Shown here: positions 17,476 through 26,471 of the stretch, in pieces
Layout: every line of letters begins with the position of its first letter
Numbering within the stretch: position 1 is the first letter of the stretch
Source of the DNA: Paramicrobacterium agarici
GTDB lineage: Bacteria; Actinomycetota; Actinomycetes; Actinomycetales; Microbacteriaceae
Reading direction: 5' to 3'
DNA length: 64,000 nucleotides
Assembly: GCF_002563955.1 (NCBI RefSeq)
Contig: NZ_PDJE01000001.1
Span: forward strand, 1,488,001-1,552,000
The notes under the pieces: generated by a model
Databases searched by the model: none
Seen by the model: only the letters and a program-made list of their open reading frames with translations
What the model was told of the DNA's origin: nothing
Made by a program: the position numbers and the translations under genes

Positions 17476-17563
17476 GGCTCCTCGCGTGGCGCCATCCAGG
17501 CCAACTCCCCCAGGACGGAAACGTAGCAAGGGTAACCGGGCTCTGGCGGGTGCGCGGGGGGTC
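17476..17563 (+). ncRNA. ffs: Signal recognition particle RNA, bacterial small type (4.5S)
   Basis: The conserved apical core GACGGAAACGTAGCAAGG (with the GGAA loop that binds Ffh) lies at about 17513-17531, followed by GGGCTCTGGCGGGTGCG. The termini pair as an 11-bp helix: GGCTCCTCGCG at 17476-17486 with CGCGGGGGGTC at 17553-17563, allowing G-U pairs. Length 88 nt fits the small SRP RNA without Alu domain. The T-rich tract ATTTTCTTTT immediately after the closing helix acts as its terminator and runs into the end of convergent narI. The RNA binds Ffh to target membrane proteins to FtsY and SecYEG. Confidence 0.9.
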
Positions 17564-17573
17564 ATTTTCTTTT

Positions 17574-18335
17574 CTAGAAGCGCTTCTGCTGCGGCGTCTT
17601 CGGCGGCAGGTTCGATCCCTCCCAGCCACGCCGGATCGAGCGGGACCCGCGATGCTCGTCGCGCGACCGATACACGATGTACGGCCGGAACAGGTAGCCG
17701 ACCGGTGCTGAGAACACGTGAACGAGACGCGTGAACGGCCAGAGGATGAACAGCAGCGTCGCTGTGAGAGCGTGCAGCTGAAACAGCAGAGGAGCGTCGA
17801 TCATGAGCGCGGGGTCCGGCTGGAAGAGCAGGATGCTGCGCACCCACGGTGAGATCGTCTCGCGATAGTTGTACCCTCCGCCGATGATTTGGTGCGCAAT
17901 CGTCGCCGCTGTTCCGATCAGGATCGTGAGCCCGAGGAACACGTACATGATCTTGTCCATCACGGTCGTCGCGAGAAAGACCGGACCGTTCGAACGCCTG
18001 CGGTAGATGAGAATCCCGAGCCCCGCGACGAGCATCGCCGCGGCTGCCGTGCCCAGCACGGTCGCGCCCCAGTGATACATGTGCTCATCGATGCCGATCG
18101 CGTAGAGCCATTCAGCGGGAATGAGCAGCCCCGCGACATGGCCGGCAAGCACCATGAGGATGCCGAAATGGAACATCGGCGACCCGAGCCGCAGCAGCCT
18201 GCTCTCGTATACCTCGCTCGATCGGCTCGTCCACCCGAACTGGTCGTAGCGGTATCGCCAGATGTGCCCGACGATGAACACCGCCATGCCCGCGTACGGC
18301 AACGCGATCCACAGAATGAAGTCGAGGGCGTTCAC
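17574..18335 (-). CDS. narI: Respiratory nitrate reductase gamma subunit (cytochrome b)
   Basis: A 253-residue membrane cytochrome that takes electrons from menaquinol at the outer face and passes them through two b hemes to NarH. Five hydrophobic segments are visible. Candidate heme-ligand histidines are in GSPMFHFGILMVLAGHVAG (second helix) and in LLFQLHALTATLLFI with FTRLVHVFS (last helix), matching the E. coli NarI arrangement. The start is GTG at 18335, in a GTGA overlap with narJ. A hydrophilic C-terminal tail of about 30 residues extends past the last helix. It is the last gene of narGHJI; its stop sits at the end of the convergent SRP RNA terminator tract. Confidence 0.94.
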   Translation of the reverse strand: MNALDFILWIALPYAGMAVFIVGHIWRYRYDQFGWTSRSSEVYESRLLRLGSPMFHFGILMVLAGHVAGLLIPAEWLYAIGIDEHMYHWGATVLGTAAAAMLVAGLGILIYRRRSNGPVFLATTVMDKIMYVFLGLTILIGTAATIAHQIIGGGYNYRETISPWVRSILLFQPDPALMIDAPLLFQLHALTATLLFILWPFTRLVHVFSAPVGYLFRPYIVYRSRDEHRGSRSIRRGWEGSNLPPKTPQQKRF

Positions 18336-19012
18336 GCGCCCACCTCCTCGCGAGCGGAATACGGTTTGAGGTTGCCGAGAAACGTCAGCCCGACCGTCTC
18401 GGTCGGCGGTCCCTCGTTCACGAGACTGAGATAGCGTTCGCGCGTTGCTGCGTCGATCTCGGGCAGCGACGCGGCGACAGCCTCGATGAGGTGCACGTAT
18501 GGACTCTGAAGTCCGGCAAGCGCCGCGCGCAGCACCTCGATGCCGTCGCGGTGCGCGGCAAGAAGATCGACGGCAACGGGTGACGCGCTCGCCGCGGAGA
18601 ACTCGAGTACCGCGGGCAGATAATCCGGCAGCTCCTCATCGCCCGGCTCCCAGCCTGCCGCTCGGTAGGCCTCGATGAATCGCACGAGCGCCATTCCCCT
18701 GCGGCGTGTATCGCCGGCTGCGTAGTACGTGAGGTACATGGCGGACTTGCGTTTGAGATCGAAGGTGGCGACGTAATTCTGCTCCAGCGCTGCCGCGTCA
18801 GCATCCGCCATCTCTGTCAGAAAGCGCCGAAAACGCTGCTCGAGCGCGACCGGAAGGCTCGACACCGCATCGGCAACAGCAGGCCAGGCGGAACGCCGCT
18901 CTTCGTCGGGGTAGTCGAGAAGAATGGATGCTGCCATGTGGGCGATGCGCCGCTGATCCGCCGTGAGCTCCAGCGGCGGCACCGGCTCGGGCAGAGGCTT
19001 CACGGGGCTCAT
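18332..19012 (-). CDS. narJ: Nitrate reductase assembly chaperone (delta subunit)
   Basis: A 226-residue cytoplasmic chaperone of the NarJ/TorD family that holds apo-NarGH and helps insert the molybdenum cofactor and iron-sulfur centre before membrane docking. Family hallmarks visible are YPDEERRSAWPAV, the YVATFDLKRKSAMYLTYYAAGDTRRRG stretch and the ELPDYLPAVLEF segment. The frame is open further upstream, but the ATG at 19012 overlaps the narH stop (ATGA) and gives the normal length. Overlap at both ends indicates translational coupling through narHJI. Confidence 0.92.
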   Translation of the reverse strand: MSPVKPLPEPVPPLELTADQRRIAHMAASILLDYPDEERRSAWPAVADAVSSLPVALEQRFRRFLTEMADADAAALEQNYVATFDLKRKSAMYLTYYAAGDTRRRGMALVRFIEAYRAAGWEPGDEELPDYLPAVLEFSAASASPVAVDLLAAHRDGIEVLRAALAGLQSPYVHLIEAVAASLPEIDAATRERYLSLVNEGPPTETVGLTFLGNLKPYSAREEVGA

Positions 19013-20658
19013 GACTCGTCTTTCTGTTTGTCTGGCGGGAACATGCCGGTCGGCCTGCCATTGCCGTCCCAATTGAGCAGGTTCATGCGACCGGGCGTCG
19101 ACGGTCGATCTGCGGTCTGGCGATCCTTCAGAACGTGGAAGTTCTCGACAGCGACGGGTTCGGGGCCGTGCCCACTCGAGAGACCGAAGGGTCCGGCTCC
19201 GCCCATTCCGGGTCCGCCCTCGTAGTCGAGCGAGCACGCAAGCTCGTCGAGCTCGCGCGCCTGCTCCGAGTGCGCCTGCGGGATCACGTAGCGCTCTTCG
19301 TACTTTGCGATCGCGAGCAGGCGGTACATCTGCTCGACTTCGTCGCCCGTCATTCCCACGGCTTCGGCGATCGACTCGTCGCGCCCCTCATCGAGGTTGA
19401 TGCCGCGCATGTAGGAGCGCATCGCCGCGAGCTTCTGCAGCGATTCGGTCACGGGCCCCAGGTCTCCGGCGCTGAACAGCCCCGCGAGGTACTCCATCGG
19501 AATGCGCAGCTTGTCGATCGCGGCGAACAGGTTGTTGGCGTCTTCGCCATCGTTACCGCTCGATGCGACGACGTCGACGACGGGCGACAGCGGCGGGATG
19601 TACCAGACCATCGGCATGGTGCGGTACTCCGGATGCAGCGGAAGCGCGACGCGGTACTCGTTGATGAGCTTGTAGATCGGGCTCGACTGCGCGGCCTCGA
19701 TCCAGTCTTCGGGGATGTTCTCGGCGCGCGCAGCTTCGATGACGGCTGGGTCGTGCGGGTCGAGGATGATGTCGCGCTGAGCGTCGAGGAGTTCTTTCTC
19801 GTCTTCGACGGATGCCGCCTCGAGAACCCGGTCGGCATCGTAGAGCACGAGCCCGAGGTAGCGCAGCCGCCCGACGCAGGTCTCGGAGCACACGGTGGGC
19901 AGGCCGACCTCGATCCGCGGGTAGCAGAGCGTGCACTTCTCGGCCTTGCCCGTCTTGTGGTTGAAGTACACCTTCTTGTAGGGGCACCCCGAGACGCACA
20001 TGCGCCAGCCGCGGCACTGGTCCTGGTCGACGAGCACGATGCCGTCTTCAGCGCGCTTGTACATGGCGCCTGAGGGGCACGACGCGACGCACGAGGGGTT
20101 GAGGCAGTGCTCGCAGATGCGCGGCAGGTAGAACATGAACGACTGCTCGAACTCCATGGCGACGTGGTCGCTCATGTGTTTGAGAATCGGGTCCTCCTGC
20201 ACGGTCTCGGTCGAGCCGCCGAGGTTGTCATCCCAGTTCGCCGACCAGCCGATTTTCATGTCGTCGCCCGTGAGCAGCGACTTCGGGCGCGCGACCGGAG
20301 TGTGCTCGCTCTGCGGCGCGTTGAGCAGCATGTCGTAGTCGTACGTCCACGGCTCGTAGTAGTCCTCGATCTCGGGAAGCTTCGGGTTGTAGAAGATGTT
20401 CGCGAGCTTCTGAAGACGTCCTCCCGAGCGCAGCTTGAGCCGGCCGCGCTTGGTGCGCACCCAGCCGCCGCCCCACTTCTCCTGGTCTTCGTAGCTGCGC
20501 GGGTACCCCACGCCCGGCTTGGTCTCGACGTTGTTGAACCACACGTACTCGACGCCCGTGCGATTCGTCCACGCCTGCTTACACGTGACTGAGCACGTGT
20601 GGCAGCCGATGCATTTGTCGATGTTCATCACCATGGACATCTGAGCCATGACGCGCAT
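19009..20658 (-). CDS. narH: Respiratory nitrate reductase beta subunit (iron-sulfur)
   Basis: A 549-residue electron-transfer subunit with four ferredoxin-like cysteine clusters: CIGCHTCSVTC (16-26), CEHCLNPSCVASCP, CRGWRMCVSGCP, and CTLCYPRIEVGLPTVCSETC. The tryptophan replacing one cysteine in CRGWRMC is the known signature of the [3Fe-4S] centre; the other sites hold [4Fe-4S]. The start at 20658 (MRVMAQM) overlaps the narG stop by one base; the longer open frame upstream is inside narG and not coding. NarH carries electrons from NarI to the NarG molybdenum site on the cytoplasmic side. Confidence 0.95.
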   Translation of the reverse strand: MRVMAQMSMVMNIDKCIGCHTCSVTCKQAWTNRTGVEYVWFNNVETKPGVGYPRSYEDQEKWGGGWVRTKRGRLKLRSGGRLQKLANIFYNPKLPEIEDYYEPWTYDYDMLLNAPQSEHTPVARPKSLLTGDDMKIGWSANWDDNLGGSTETVQEDPILKHMSDHVAMEFEQSFMFYLPRICEHCLNPSCVASCPSGAMYKRAEDGIVLVDQDQCRGWRMCVSGCPYKKVYFNHKTGKAEKCTLCYPRIEVGLPTVCSETCVGRLRYLGLVLYDADRVLEAASVEDEKELLDAQRDIILDPHDPAVIEAARAENIPEDWIEAAQSSPIYKLINEYRVALPLHPEYRTMPMVWYIPPLSPVVDVVASSGNDGEDANNLFAAIDKLRIPMEYLAGLFSAGDLGPVTESLQKLAAMRSYMRGINLDEGRDESIAEAVGMTGDEVEQMYRLLAIAKYEERYVIPQAHSEQARELDELACSLDYEGGPGMGGAGPFGLSSGHGPEPVAVENFHVLKDRQTADRPSTPGRMNLLNWDGNGRPTGMFPPDKQKDES

Positions 20659-23600
20659 CAGTAATCGACCTCCTGACTGCGACGGCGAATCACCGTCACC
20701 TCGTCTCGCTGATTTCCTGTCGGACCGAGATAGTTGAACGCGAACGAGAGCTGGGCGTAGCCGCCGATGAGGTGGCTCGGCTTCAGCAGCACGCGCGTGA
20801 GGGAATTGTGGATGCCGCCGCGCAGACCGCTCGTCTCGGACTTCGGCACGTCGACCGTTCTGTCCTTCGCGTGGTACATGAACACGGTGCCCTCCGGCAT
20901 GCGATGCGACACGTTCGCGCGCGCGACGACGACGCCATTGCGGTTGTACGCCTCGATCCATTCGTTGTCGCGAACGCCGATCTTCGCGGCGTCCTGCGGA
21001 GACATCCAGATGGTGGGGCCGCCTCGGCTGAGCGAGAGCATGAAGAGGTTGTCCTGATACTCCGAGTGAATCGACCACTTCGAGTGCGGCGTGAGGTAGC
21101 GAACGGCGACCTCTGCCTTTCCGGCGGAGCCGGGAGAGCCGGTTGCTGCCGTCGAGCCGACCTGCGCGTCGCCGAACAGCCGGTAGAGGTCGAGCGGCGG
21201 ACGGTAGATCGGCAGGGCCTCGCCGAGCTCCAGCATCCAGTCGTGGTCGAGGTAGAAGTGCATGCGTCCCGTGAGCGTGTGCCACGGCTTGGAGTGCTCG
21301 ACGTTGACGGCGAACGCCGTGTAGCGCCGGCCGCCGTGCTCAGAGCCCGACCACTCGGGGGAGGTCACGACGGGCACGGGCCGCGACTGCACGTCGGGGA
21401 AGGTGATGCGCGTCTCTTCGTTTCCCGCCGCGAGCTCTTGAACCCCGGGCTGGCCGGTGTGCGCACCGAGCTTCTCGAAGCCCTGTAGCGCGAGCCGCCC
21501 ATTCGTGGTGCCCGAGAACGCGAGGATCATCTCGCACGCTCGAACGTCGCTGTCGAGGCGCACACTGCCGGCGTATGATCCGGTCTGCACAATGCCGTTC
21601 ACGCGGCCGAGCTTCTCGATCTCGGGCGTCGGGTCGTACGTGATGCCCTTCGTCTGCATGCCGAGCTTCGCCGTGAGCGGCCCGAGCGTCGCCATCTGCT
21701 CGGCGAGCTTCGTGTAGTCGCGTTCGACGACGACGAGCTTCGGCATCGTCACCCCGGGAACGAGCGGGGCGTCGTCGGTGACCGTGCCGTTCGGCGTCGA
21801 CATGGCGTCTGCCGTGTCGTGCATGAGCGGCGCAGCGACGAGGTCTTCGCGTACGCCGAGGTGCGTCGTCGCCATGTCGCTGACCTTCTTGGCGAGCGTG
21901 TGGAAGATGTCGAAGTCGGTGCGTGTCTGCCACGGCGGCTGGATCGCGGGGTTGAAGGAGTGCACGAACGGGTGCATGTCTGTCGACGACAGGTCGTACT
22001 TCTCGTACCATGTCGCCGCGGGCAGCACGACGTCGGAGAACAGGGTCGTGCTCGTCATGCGGAAGTCCGCGGTGAAGAGCAGATCGAGCTTGCCCTCTGG
22101 CGCGTCGTCGTGCCACTCCATCGTGCGCGGCCTGCGGTCGCCTTCCGCTTCGGGAGCGCGTACCGCAGCATCCGTTCCCAGCAGATGCTTGAGGAAGTAC
22201 TCGTTTCCCTTTCCCGACGAGCCGAGAATGTTCCCGCGCCAGATGCTGAGTACGCGCGGGAAGTTCTCGGGGGAATCCGGGTCTTCGCACGCGAACCGCA
22301 GCCTGCCGTCTTTCAAGCTGTCGACCACGTACTGCTGCGGCTCGACGCCGGCCGCCCGCGCCTCGTCGACGATGTCGAGCGGGTTGCGATCGAAGGTCGG
22401 GTAGCTCGGCATCCACCCGCGCTTCGCCGACTCGACCATGCAGTCGGCCGTCGTGCGATCGGCGAACTGGCCCTTCGCGAGGGGAGAGGCGAGCTGGTCG
22501 GCCGGCAGCCCGTCATAGCGCCACTGGTCTGTCGCGAGGTACCAGAACGCCGTGCCGATCATGTTGCGCGCGGGGCGCACCCAGTCGGCGGCGAGCTGGT
22601 ACTGGTTGTACCCGGTGAGCGGGCGCACCTTCTCTTGCCCCACGTAGTGTGCCCAGCCGCCTCCGTTGACGCCCTGGCATCCCGTGATCGTCGTGAGCGT
22701 GAGGAATGTGCGGTAGATCGTGTCTGAATGGAACCAGTGGTTCGCGCCAGCGCCCATGATGATCATCGAGCGGCCGCCGCTGCGCTCGGCGTTGTCGGCG
22801 AACTCGCGGCCGATGCGCGCCACCTGCTCGGCGGGCACCGACGTGATCTCCTCTTGCCATGCGGGCGTTCCCGGTGTCGACGGGTCGTCGTAGCCGGTGG
22901 GCCATCGCCCGGGCAGCCCGTCGCGACCCACGCCGTATTGCGCGAGCAGCAGATCGAACACGGTCGTCACGGTCTGACCGGCGACGGATGCTGTCGGCAC
23001 GCCGCGGCGCACGACGCCGGAGCCGCCCGTGTGCGCGTCACTTCCGCTGTCGCCGTCGTCGGCCTCGGCATCCGGGGTGATGTCAAAGCGCGGCAGGTCG
23101 ATCGCCGCGGCGTCGCCTGCCCAGGTGGGGGAGTCCATGATGGACAGCAGCGGATCGACGTCGCCGAGATCGAGGTTCCACGATCCCGTGTCGGCATCGC
23201 TGAAGCGGTGCCCGAGTGAGCCGTTCGGCACGACCGGCGCGCCACTCTGATCGAGAAGAACCGTCTTGAACGCCGGGTTCGCCGTCGCGGCATCCTGACC
23301 CCCGAGGTCCTCGGCGGTGATGAACTTGCCCGGCACCCAAGCATCGCCTCGCTTCTGCAGAGCGACGAGGTACGGGGCGTCGGCGAAGCGCTTGAGGTAG
23401 TCGCGAAAGTACGGCGTTGTGCGGTCGACGAAGAACTCTTTAAGAATCACGTGGCCCATCGCCATGGCCAGCGCGCCGTCGGTACCGGGGTGCGGCGCGA
23501 GCCACTCGTCGGCGAACTTCGAGTTGTCGGCATAGTCGGGCGAGACCGTGATGACCTTCTGGCCGCGATACCGCGCCTCTGTCATGAAGTGCGCGTCGGG

Positions 23601-24449
23601 CGTGCGGGTGACGGGGACGTTCGAGCCCCACATCATGAGGTACGACGCATTGAACCAGTCGGCGGACTCCGGAACGTCGGTCTGGTCGCCGAACACCTGC
23701 GGACTCGCCACCGGAAGGTCGGCGTACCAGTCGTAGAACGACTGCATCGTTCCGCCGATCAGGTTGACGAAGCGGGCGCCGACACCGTGCGACACCATGG
23801 ACATGGCGGGAATCGGCGAGAACCCGGCGACGCGGTCTGGGCCGTACTGCTTGATGGTGTGCACGTGGGCAGCGGCGACGATCTCGGCGGCTTCGTCCCA
23901 GTTCGCACGCACGAGACCGCCCTTGCCGCGGGCGCGCTTGTACGCTTTTGCCTTCTCGGGATCTGAGGTGATCTCTGCCCACGCCGCGACGGGATCGCCG
24001 AGGCGCTGCTTCGCCTCGCGATACATCTGCAGCAGAACGCCGCGCACGTACGGATACCGCACGCGCGTCGGAGAGTACGTGTACCAGCTGAACGCGGCGC
24101 CTCGGGGGCATCCTCTCGGTTCGTACTCGGGCGAGTCAGGGCCCACCGAGGGGTAATCGGTCTGCTGCGTCTCCCACGTGATGATGCCGTCTTTCACGTA
24201 CACCTTCCACGAGCACGAGCCCGTGCAGTTGACGCCGTGCGTCGAGCGCACAACTTTGTCGTGCGACCAGCGGTCGCGATAGAACGCGTCGCCCGCACGG
24301 CCGCCCTTCAGATACACCGAGCGCAGATCTTCCGAGACCTCTCCCGGGCGCAGGTATCGCCCCAGATTCACGAGCGAATCGGCGAGCGGTCCGTCGGTCC
24401 TCGCTCCGCTGTCGACTCGCTCGGGTGCGGTACGTGTGCGCTTCGCCAT
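20658..24449 (-). CDS. narG: Respiratory nitrate reductase alpha subunit (molybdopterin)
   Basis: A 1263-residue catalytic subunit that reduces nitrate to nitrite at a Mo-bis-MGD centre. The FS0 [4Fe-4S] ligands His71, Cys75, Cys79 and Cys114 appear as HGVNCTGSCSW and EPRGCPRG; histidine in first place is diagnostic of NarG. The segment YDWYADLPVASPQ (about 239-251), followed by DQTDVPESADW, contains the aspartate ligand of molybdenum. Length matches family members. It has no Tat signal, as expected for the cytoplasm-facing enzyme. An insertion of acidic and glycine-rich sequence lies around residues 455-485. It heads the narGHJI operon and is 62 bases downstream of narK in the same direction. 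Confidence 0.97.
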   Translation of the reverse strand: MAKRTRTAPERVDSGARTDGPLADSLVNLGRYLRPGEVSEDLRSVYLKGGRAGDAFYRDRWSHDKVVRSTHGVNCTGSCSWKVYVKDGIITWETQQTDYPSVGPDSPEYEPRGCPRGAAFSWYTYSPTRVRYPYVRGVLLQMYREAKQRLGDPVAAWAEITSDPEKAKAYKRARGKGGLVRANWDEAAEIVAAAHVHTIKQYGPDRVAGFSPIPAMSMVSHGVGARFVNLIGGTMQSFYDWYADLPVASPQVFGDQTDVPESADWFNASYLMMWGSNVPVTRTPDAHFMTEARYRGQKVITVSPDYADNSKFADEWLAPHPGTDGALAMAMGHVILKEFFVDRTTPYFRDYLKRFADAPYLVALQKRGDAWVPGKFITAEDLGGQDAATANPAFKTVLLDQSGAPVVPNGSLGHRFSDADTGSWNLDLGDVDPLLSIMDSPTWAGDAAAIDLPRFDITPDAEADDGDSGSDAHTGGSGVVRRGVPTASVAGQTVTTVFDLLLAQYGVGRDGLPGRWPTGYDDPSTPGTPAWQEEITSVPAEQVARIGREFADNAERSGGRSMIIMGAGANHWFHSDTIYRTFLTLTTITGCQGVNGGGWAHYVGQEKVRPLTGYNQYQLAADWVRPARNMIGTAFWYLATDQWRYDGLPADQLASPLAKGQFADRTTADCMVESAKRGWMPSYPTFDRNPLDIVDEARAAGVEPQQYVVDSLKDGRLRFACEDPDSPENFPRVLSIWRGNILGSSGKGNEYFLKHLLGTDAAVRAPEAEGDRRPRTMEWHDDAPEGKLDLLFTADFRMTSTTLFSDVVLPAATWYEKYDLSSTDMHPFVHSFNPAIQPPWQTRTDFDIFHTLAKKVSDMATTHLGVREDLVAAPLMHDTADAMSTPNGTVTDDAPLVPGVTMPKLVVVERDYTKLAEQMATLGPLTAKLGMQTKGITYDPTPEIEKLGRVNGIVQTGSYAGSVRLDSDVRACEMILAFSGTTNGRLALQGFEKLGAHTGQPGVQELAAGNEETRITFPDVQSRPVPVVTSPEWSGSEHGGRRYTAFAVNVEHSKPWHTLTGRMHFYLDHDWMLELGEALPIYRPPLDLYRLFGDAQVGSTAATGSPGSAGKAEVAVRYLTPHSKWSIHSEYQDNLFMLSLSRGGPTIWMSPQDAAKIGVRDNEWIEAYNRNGVVVARANVSHRMPEGTVFMYHAKDRTVDVPKSETSGLRGGIHNSLTRVLLKPSHLIGGYAQLSFAFNYLGPTGNQRDEVTVIRRRSQEVDY

Positions 24450-24511
24450 GGAAATCCGTGCCTTTCGTCTCGTCTAGGTCTGCTCGCGGTGTGTCACAGC
24501 ATCCGCGCCCG

Positions 24512-25840
24512 TCAGCTGGGCTTCTCTGCGCCGGGCCTGGCGTAGTACCACCAGGCCAGCCACGAGCAGAAGCCGCACCAGACGGCGCAGATGATGAAGA
24601 ACGTGGTCGGGCTCATGACCGAGAGAGCCATGCCGACGAGAAAGGGGCCGAAGGAGCCGATGGATGCTGTCCAGCCGATCGTTCCGCCCGCCTGCACCTT
24701 GGTGAAGATCATGGGCATCTGCTTGAACGTGCCCGCGTTCGCGAAGCCGGAGAAGAAGAAGATGACCATCATTCCGGTGAGGAAGCCCCAGAACTCGGTG
24801 ACGCTCGACGGCGACAGGAAGAACAGCGTGATGACGGTGCCCGCTGTCATGCCGAGGCCGCCGACGAGCGTGAACTTCGCGCCGCCCCACTTGTCGCACA
24901 AGGGCCCGCACGCTGCACGGATTCCGGCGCCTAGTAGCGGACCGATCCACGCCCACGCGAGAGGATTCGGAGCGTTGTCGAAGTCACCGTAGACGTGGCC
25001 GATGATGAGGCCGGTCTGTGCAGCGAGGCCCGAGAACGCGCCGAACGACATGAGGTACAGCGCCGACATGATCCACGTGTGCTTGAGGCCGAAGATGTTC
25101 ATCTGCTGCCGGAAGTTCGCTTTCACGGGCACGCGGCGCAAGAAGACGATGGCGGCGATCGCCGCGAGCAGCACCCACGGCACCATGACGAGGCCGCCGT
25201 TGTGCAGCCAGACGAGCGTGCCATCGGTCTGCGATTGCGGGGTCAGCGCGGCGGTGCCGAGCAGGCCGAACCCCACGACCCACGGCACGAGAAATTGCAC
25301 GATGCCGATGCCGAAGTTGCCGATGCCCGCCTGCAGGCCGAGCGCCGTGCCCGAGAGGCGCTTGGGAAAGAAGTAGCTCGTCGAGGCCATGAGCCCGCTG
25401 AAGCTGCCCCCGCCGACGCCGGCGCTGAACGACAGCAGCATGAGAAACCAGAATGGAATGGTGGGATCGCGAACGACGAACGTCCACCCGAGAAGGGGAA
25501 TGAGCAGCAGCATCGCGGCGAGGGCGACGAGCGTGCGTGTGCCGAGCAGCGGCGGAAGAAACATGAAGATCAGGCGGATGAGACCGCCCGCGAGCCCTGG
25601 CAGAGCGACGAGCCAGTAGAGCTCTTGATCGGAGAGTGAATAGCCGATGTCGTTGAGGCGAGGCGCAATGGCGCTCACGAGATACCACGTGGCGAACGCC
25701 AGGATCATCGTGTAGGTCGTGATCCAGAGAGTGCGCCACGCGAGCGCTTTGTCCCAGGTTTCGTCGTGCTCGGGATCCCAATTGGACAAGTCAGGCTTCA
25801 GAGGGATTCTCTCGTCTCCCGTGCCTGTCGTCGCGCTCAC
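24512..25840 (-). CDS. narK: Nitrate/nitrite transporter, NarK family
   Basis: A 442-residue MFS transporter. Two nitrate-signature glycine-rich helices are visible: LQAGIGNFGIGIVQF (TM5) and SGFANAGTFKQMPMIF (TM11), and a conserved arginine lies in GLIRLIFMF. About 12 membrane segments are present. Translation starts with GTG at 25840 preceded by AAGGGGGAAG. It imports nitrate for NarGHI and/or exchanges it for nitrite. It lies upstream of and co-directional with narGHJI, 62 bases away, and probably leads the operon. A -10-like TAGGCT occurs about 60 bases upstream; no clear FNR/Crp-type palindrome was recognised. Confidence 0.94.
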   Translation of the reverse strand: MSATTGTGDERIPLKPDLSNWDPEHDETWDKALAWRTLWITTYTMILAFATWYLVSAIAPRLNDIGYSLSDQELYWLVALPGLAGGLIRLIFMFLPPLLGTRTLVALAAMLLLIPLLGWTFVVRDPTIPFWFLMLLSFSAGVGGGSFSGLMASTSYFFPKRLSGTALGLQAGIGNFGIGIVQFLVPWVVGFGLLGTAALTPQSQTDGTLVWLHNGGLVMVPWVLLAAIAAIVFLRRVPVKANFRQQMNIFGLKHTWIMSALYLMSFGAFSGLAAQTGLIIGHVYGDFDNAPNPLAWAWIGPLLGAGIRAACGPLCDKWGGAKFTLVGGLGMTAGTVITLFFLSPSSVTEFWGFLTGMMVIFFFSGFANAGTFKQMPMIFTKVQAGGTIGWTASIGSFGPFLVGMALSVMSPTTFFIICAVWCGFCSWLAWWYYARPGAEKPS

Positions 25841-25934
25841 GCTTCCCCCTTCAATCGTGAAAGGTCGCGGCCGAAATCGGCATCTGCTTCTTGCGCTGAG
25901 CCTATCGGCACTTCTCTGAGTTAGGACAGACTTA

Positions 25935-25949
25935 CTGCTGCTGCTGCTG
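25935..25949. repeat. (CTG)5 microsatellite in the narK-mog divergent promoter region
   Basis: Five perfect tandem CTG units occur in the 139-bp divergent region between narK and mog. They cover roughly the -35 position expected for the mog promoter, so slippage would change promoter spacing. Confidence 0.6.
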
Positions 25950-25967
25950 CTCGTGGTGGACGTTGCC

Positions 25968-25973
25968 TACACT
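25968..25973 (+). promoter_or_regulatory. -10 box giving a leaderless mog transcript
   Basis: TACACT ends seven bases before the ATG at 25980, so transcription would begin at or next to the start codon. A -35 consensus is not obvious. Confidence 0.45.
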
Positions 25974-25979
25974 GGCGGT

Positions 25980-26471
25980 ATGCAGAATGATTCGCCGAGC
26001 AAGGTGGCCCGGGTCATCACGGTGTCCGATCGCGCGTTCTCCGGTCAGCGCGACGACGTGTCGGGGCCTCTCGCGGTCTCGATGCTCGAAGAGGCCGGAT
26101 GGAGCGCCGACGTGAAGGTCGTGCCCGACGACATCGATGCGGTGGCCGGCAACATCCGCTCTGCCGTTGACGATGGTGCGCGGCTCGTCGTCACCACGGG
26201 CGGAACGGGTATCACTGAGCGCGATGTGACTCCGCAGGCGACGGCGCCGCTGCTGCGTTTGGACCTTGCGGGCGTTGCCGAGCAGATTCGCCGCGTCGGC
26301 GCCGAGAACGTGCCCACGGCTCTGCTCTCGCGCGGGCTCGCGGGCGTGAGCGGAAATGCTCTGGTCGTGAATCTCGCCGGTTCTCCTGGTGCCGTGCGCG
26401 ACGGCATTCCCGTTGTCGTCTCGGTCGCCGGACACGTGCTGTCGCAGCTCGACGGAGCAGACCACTCATGA
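25980..26471 (+). CDS. mog: Molybdopterin adenylyltransferase, MogA/MoaB family
   Basis: A 163-residue protein of the MoCF-binding fold that adenylylates molybdopterin before metal insertion. The motif TTGGTGITERDVTPQAT (about residues 62-78) is the family's MPT/ATP-binding site, and LVVNLAGSPGAVRD is the second glycine loop. The ATG at 25980 is preferred to a GTG at 25953 because a -10 box lies between them. Its stop overlaps moaE in an ATGA junction. It is divergent from narK, tying cofactor synthesis to nitrate respiration. Confidence 0.9.
   Translation: MQNDSPSKVARVITVSDRAFSGQRDDVSGPLAVSMLEEAGWSADVKVVPDDIDAVAGNIRSAVDDGARLVVTTGGTGITERDVTPQATAPLLRLDLAGVAEQIRRVGAENVPTALLSRGLAGVSGNALVVNLAGSPGAVRDGIPVVVSVAGHVLSQLDGADHS

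Noticed and set aside
25841..25979. FNR/NarL-type site controlling narK
   Set aside because: No TTGAT-N4-ATCAA-like palindrome was found; only GCCGA-ttt-CGGC, which is a better hairpin than an operator.
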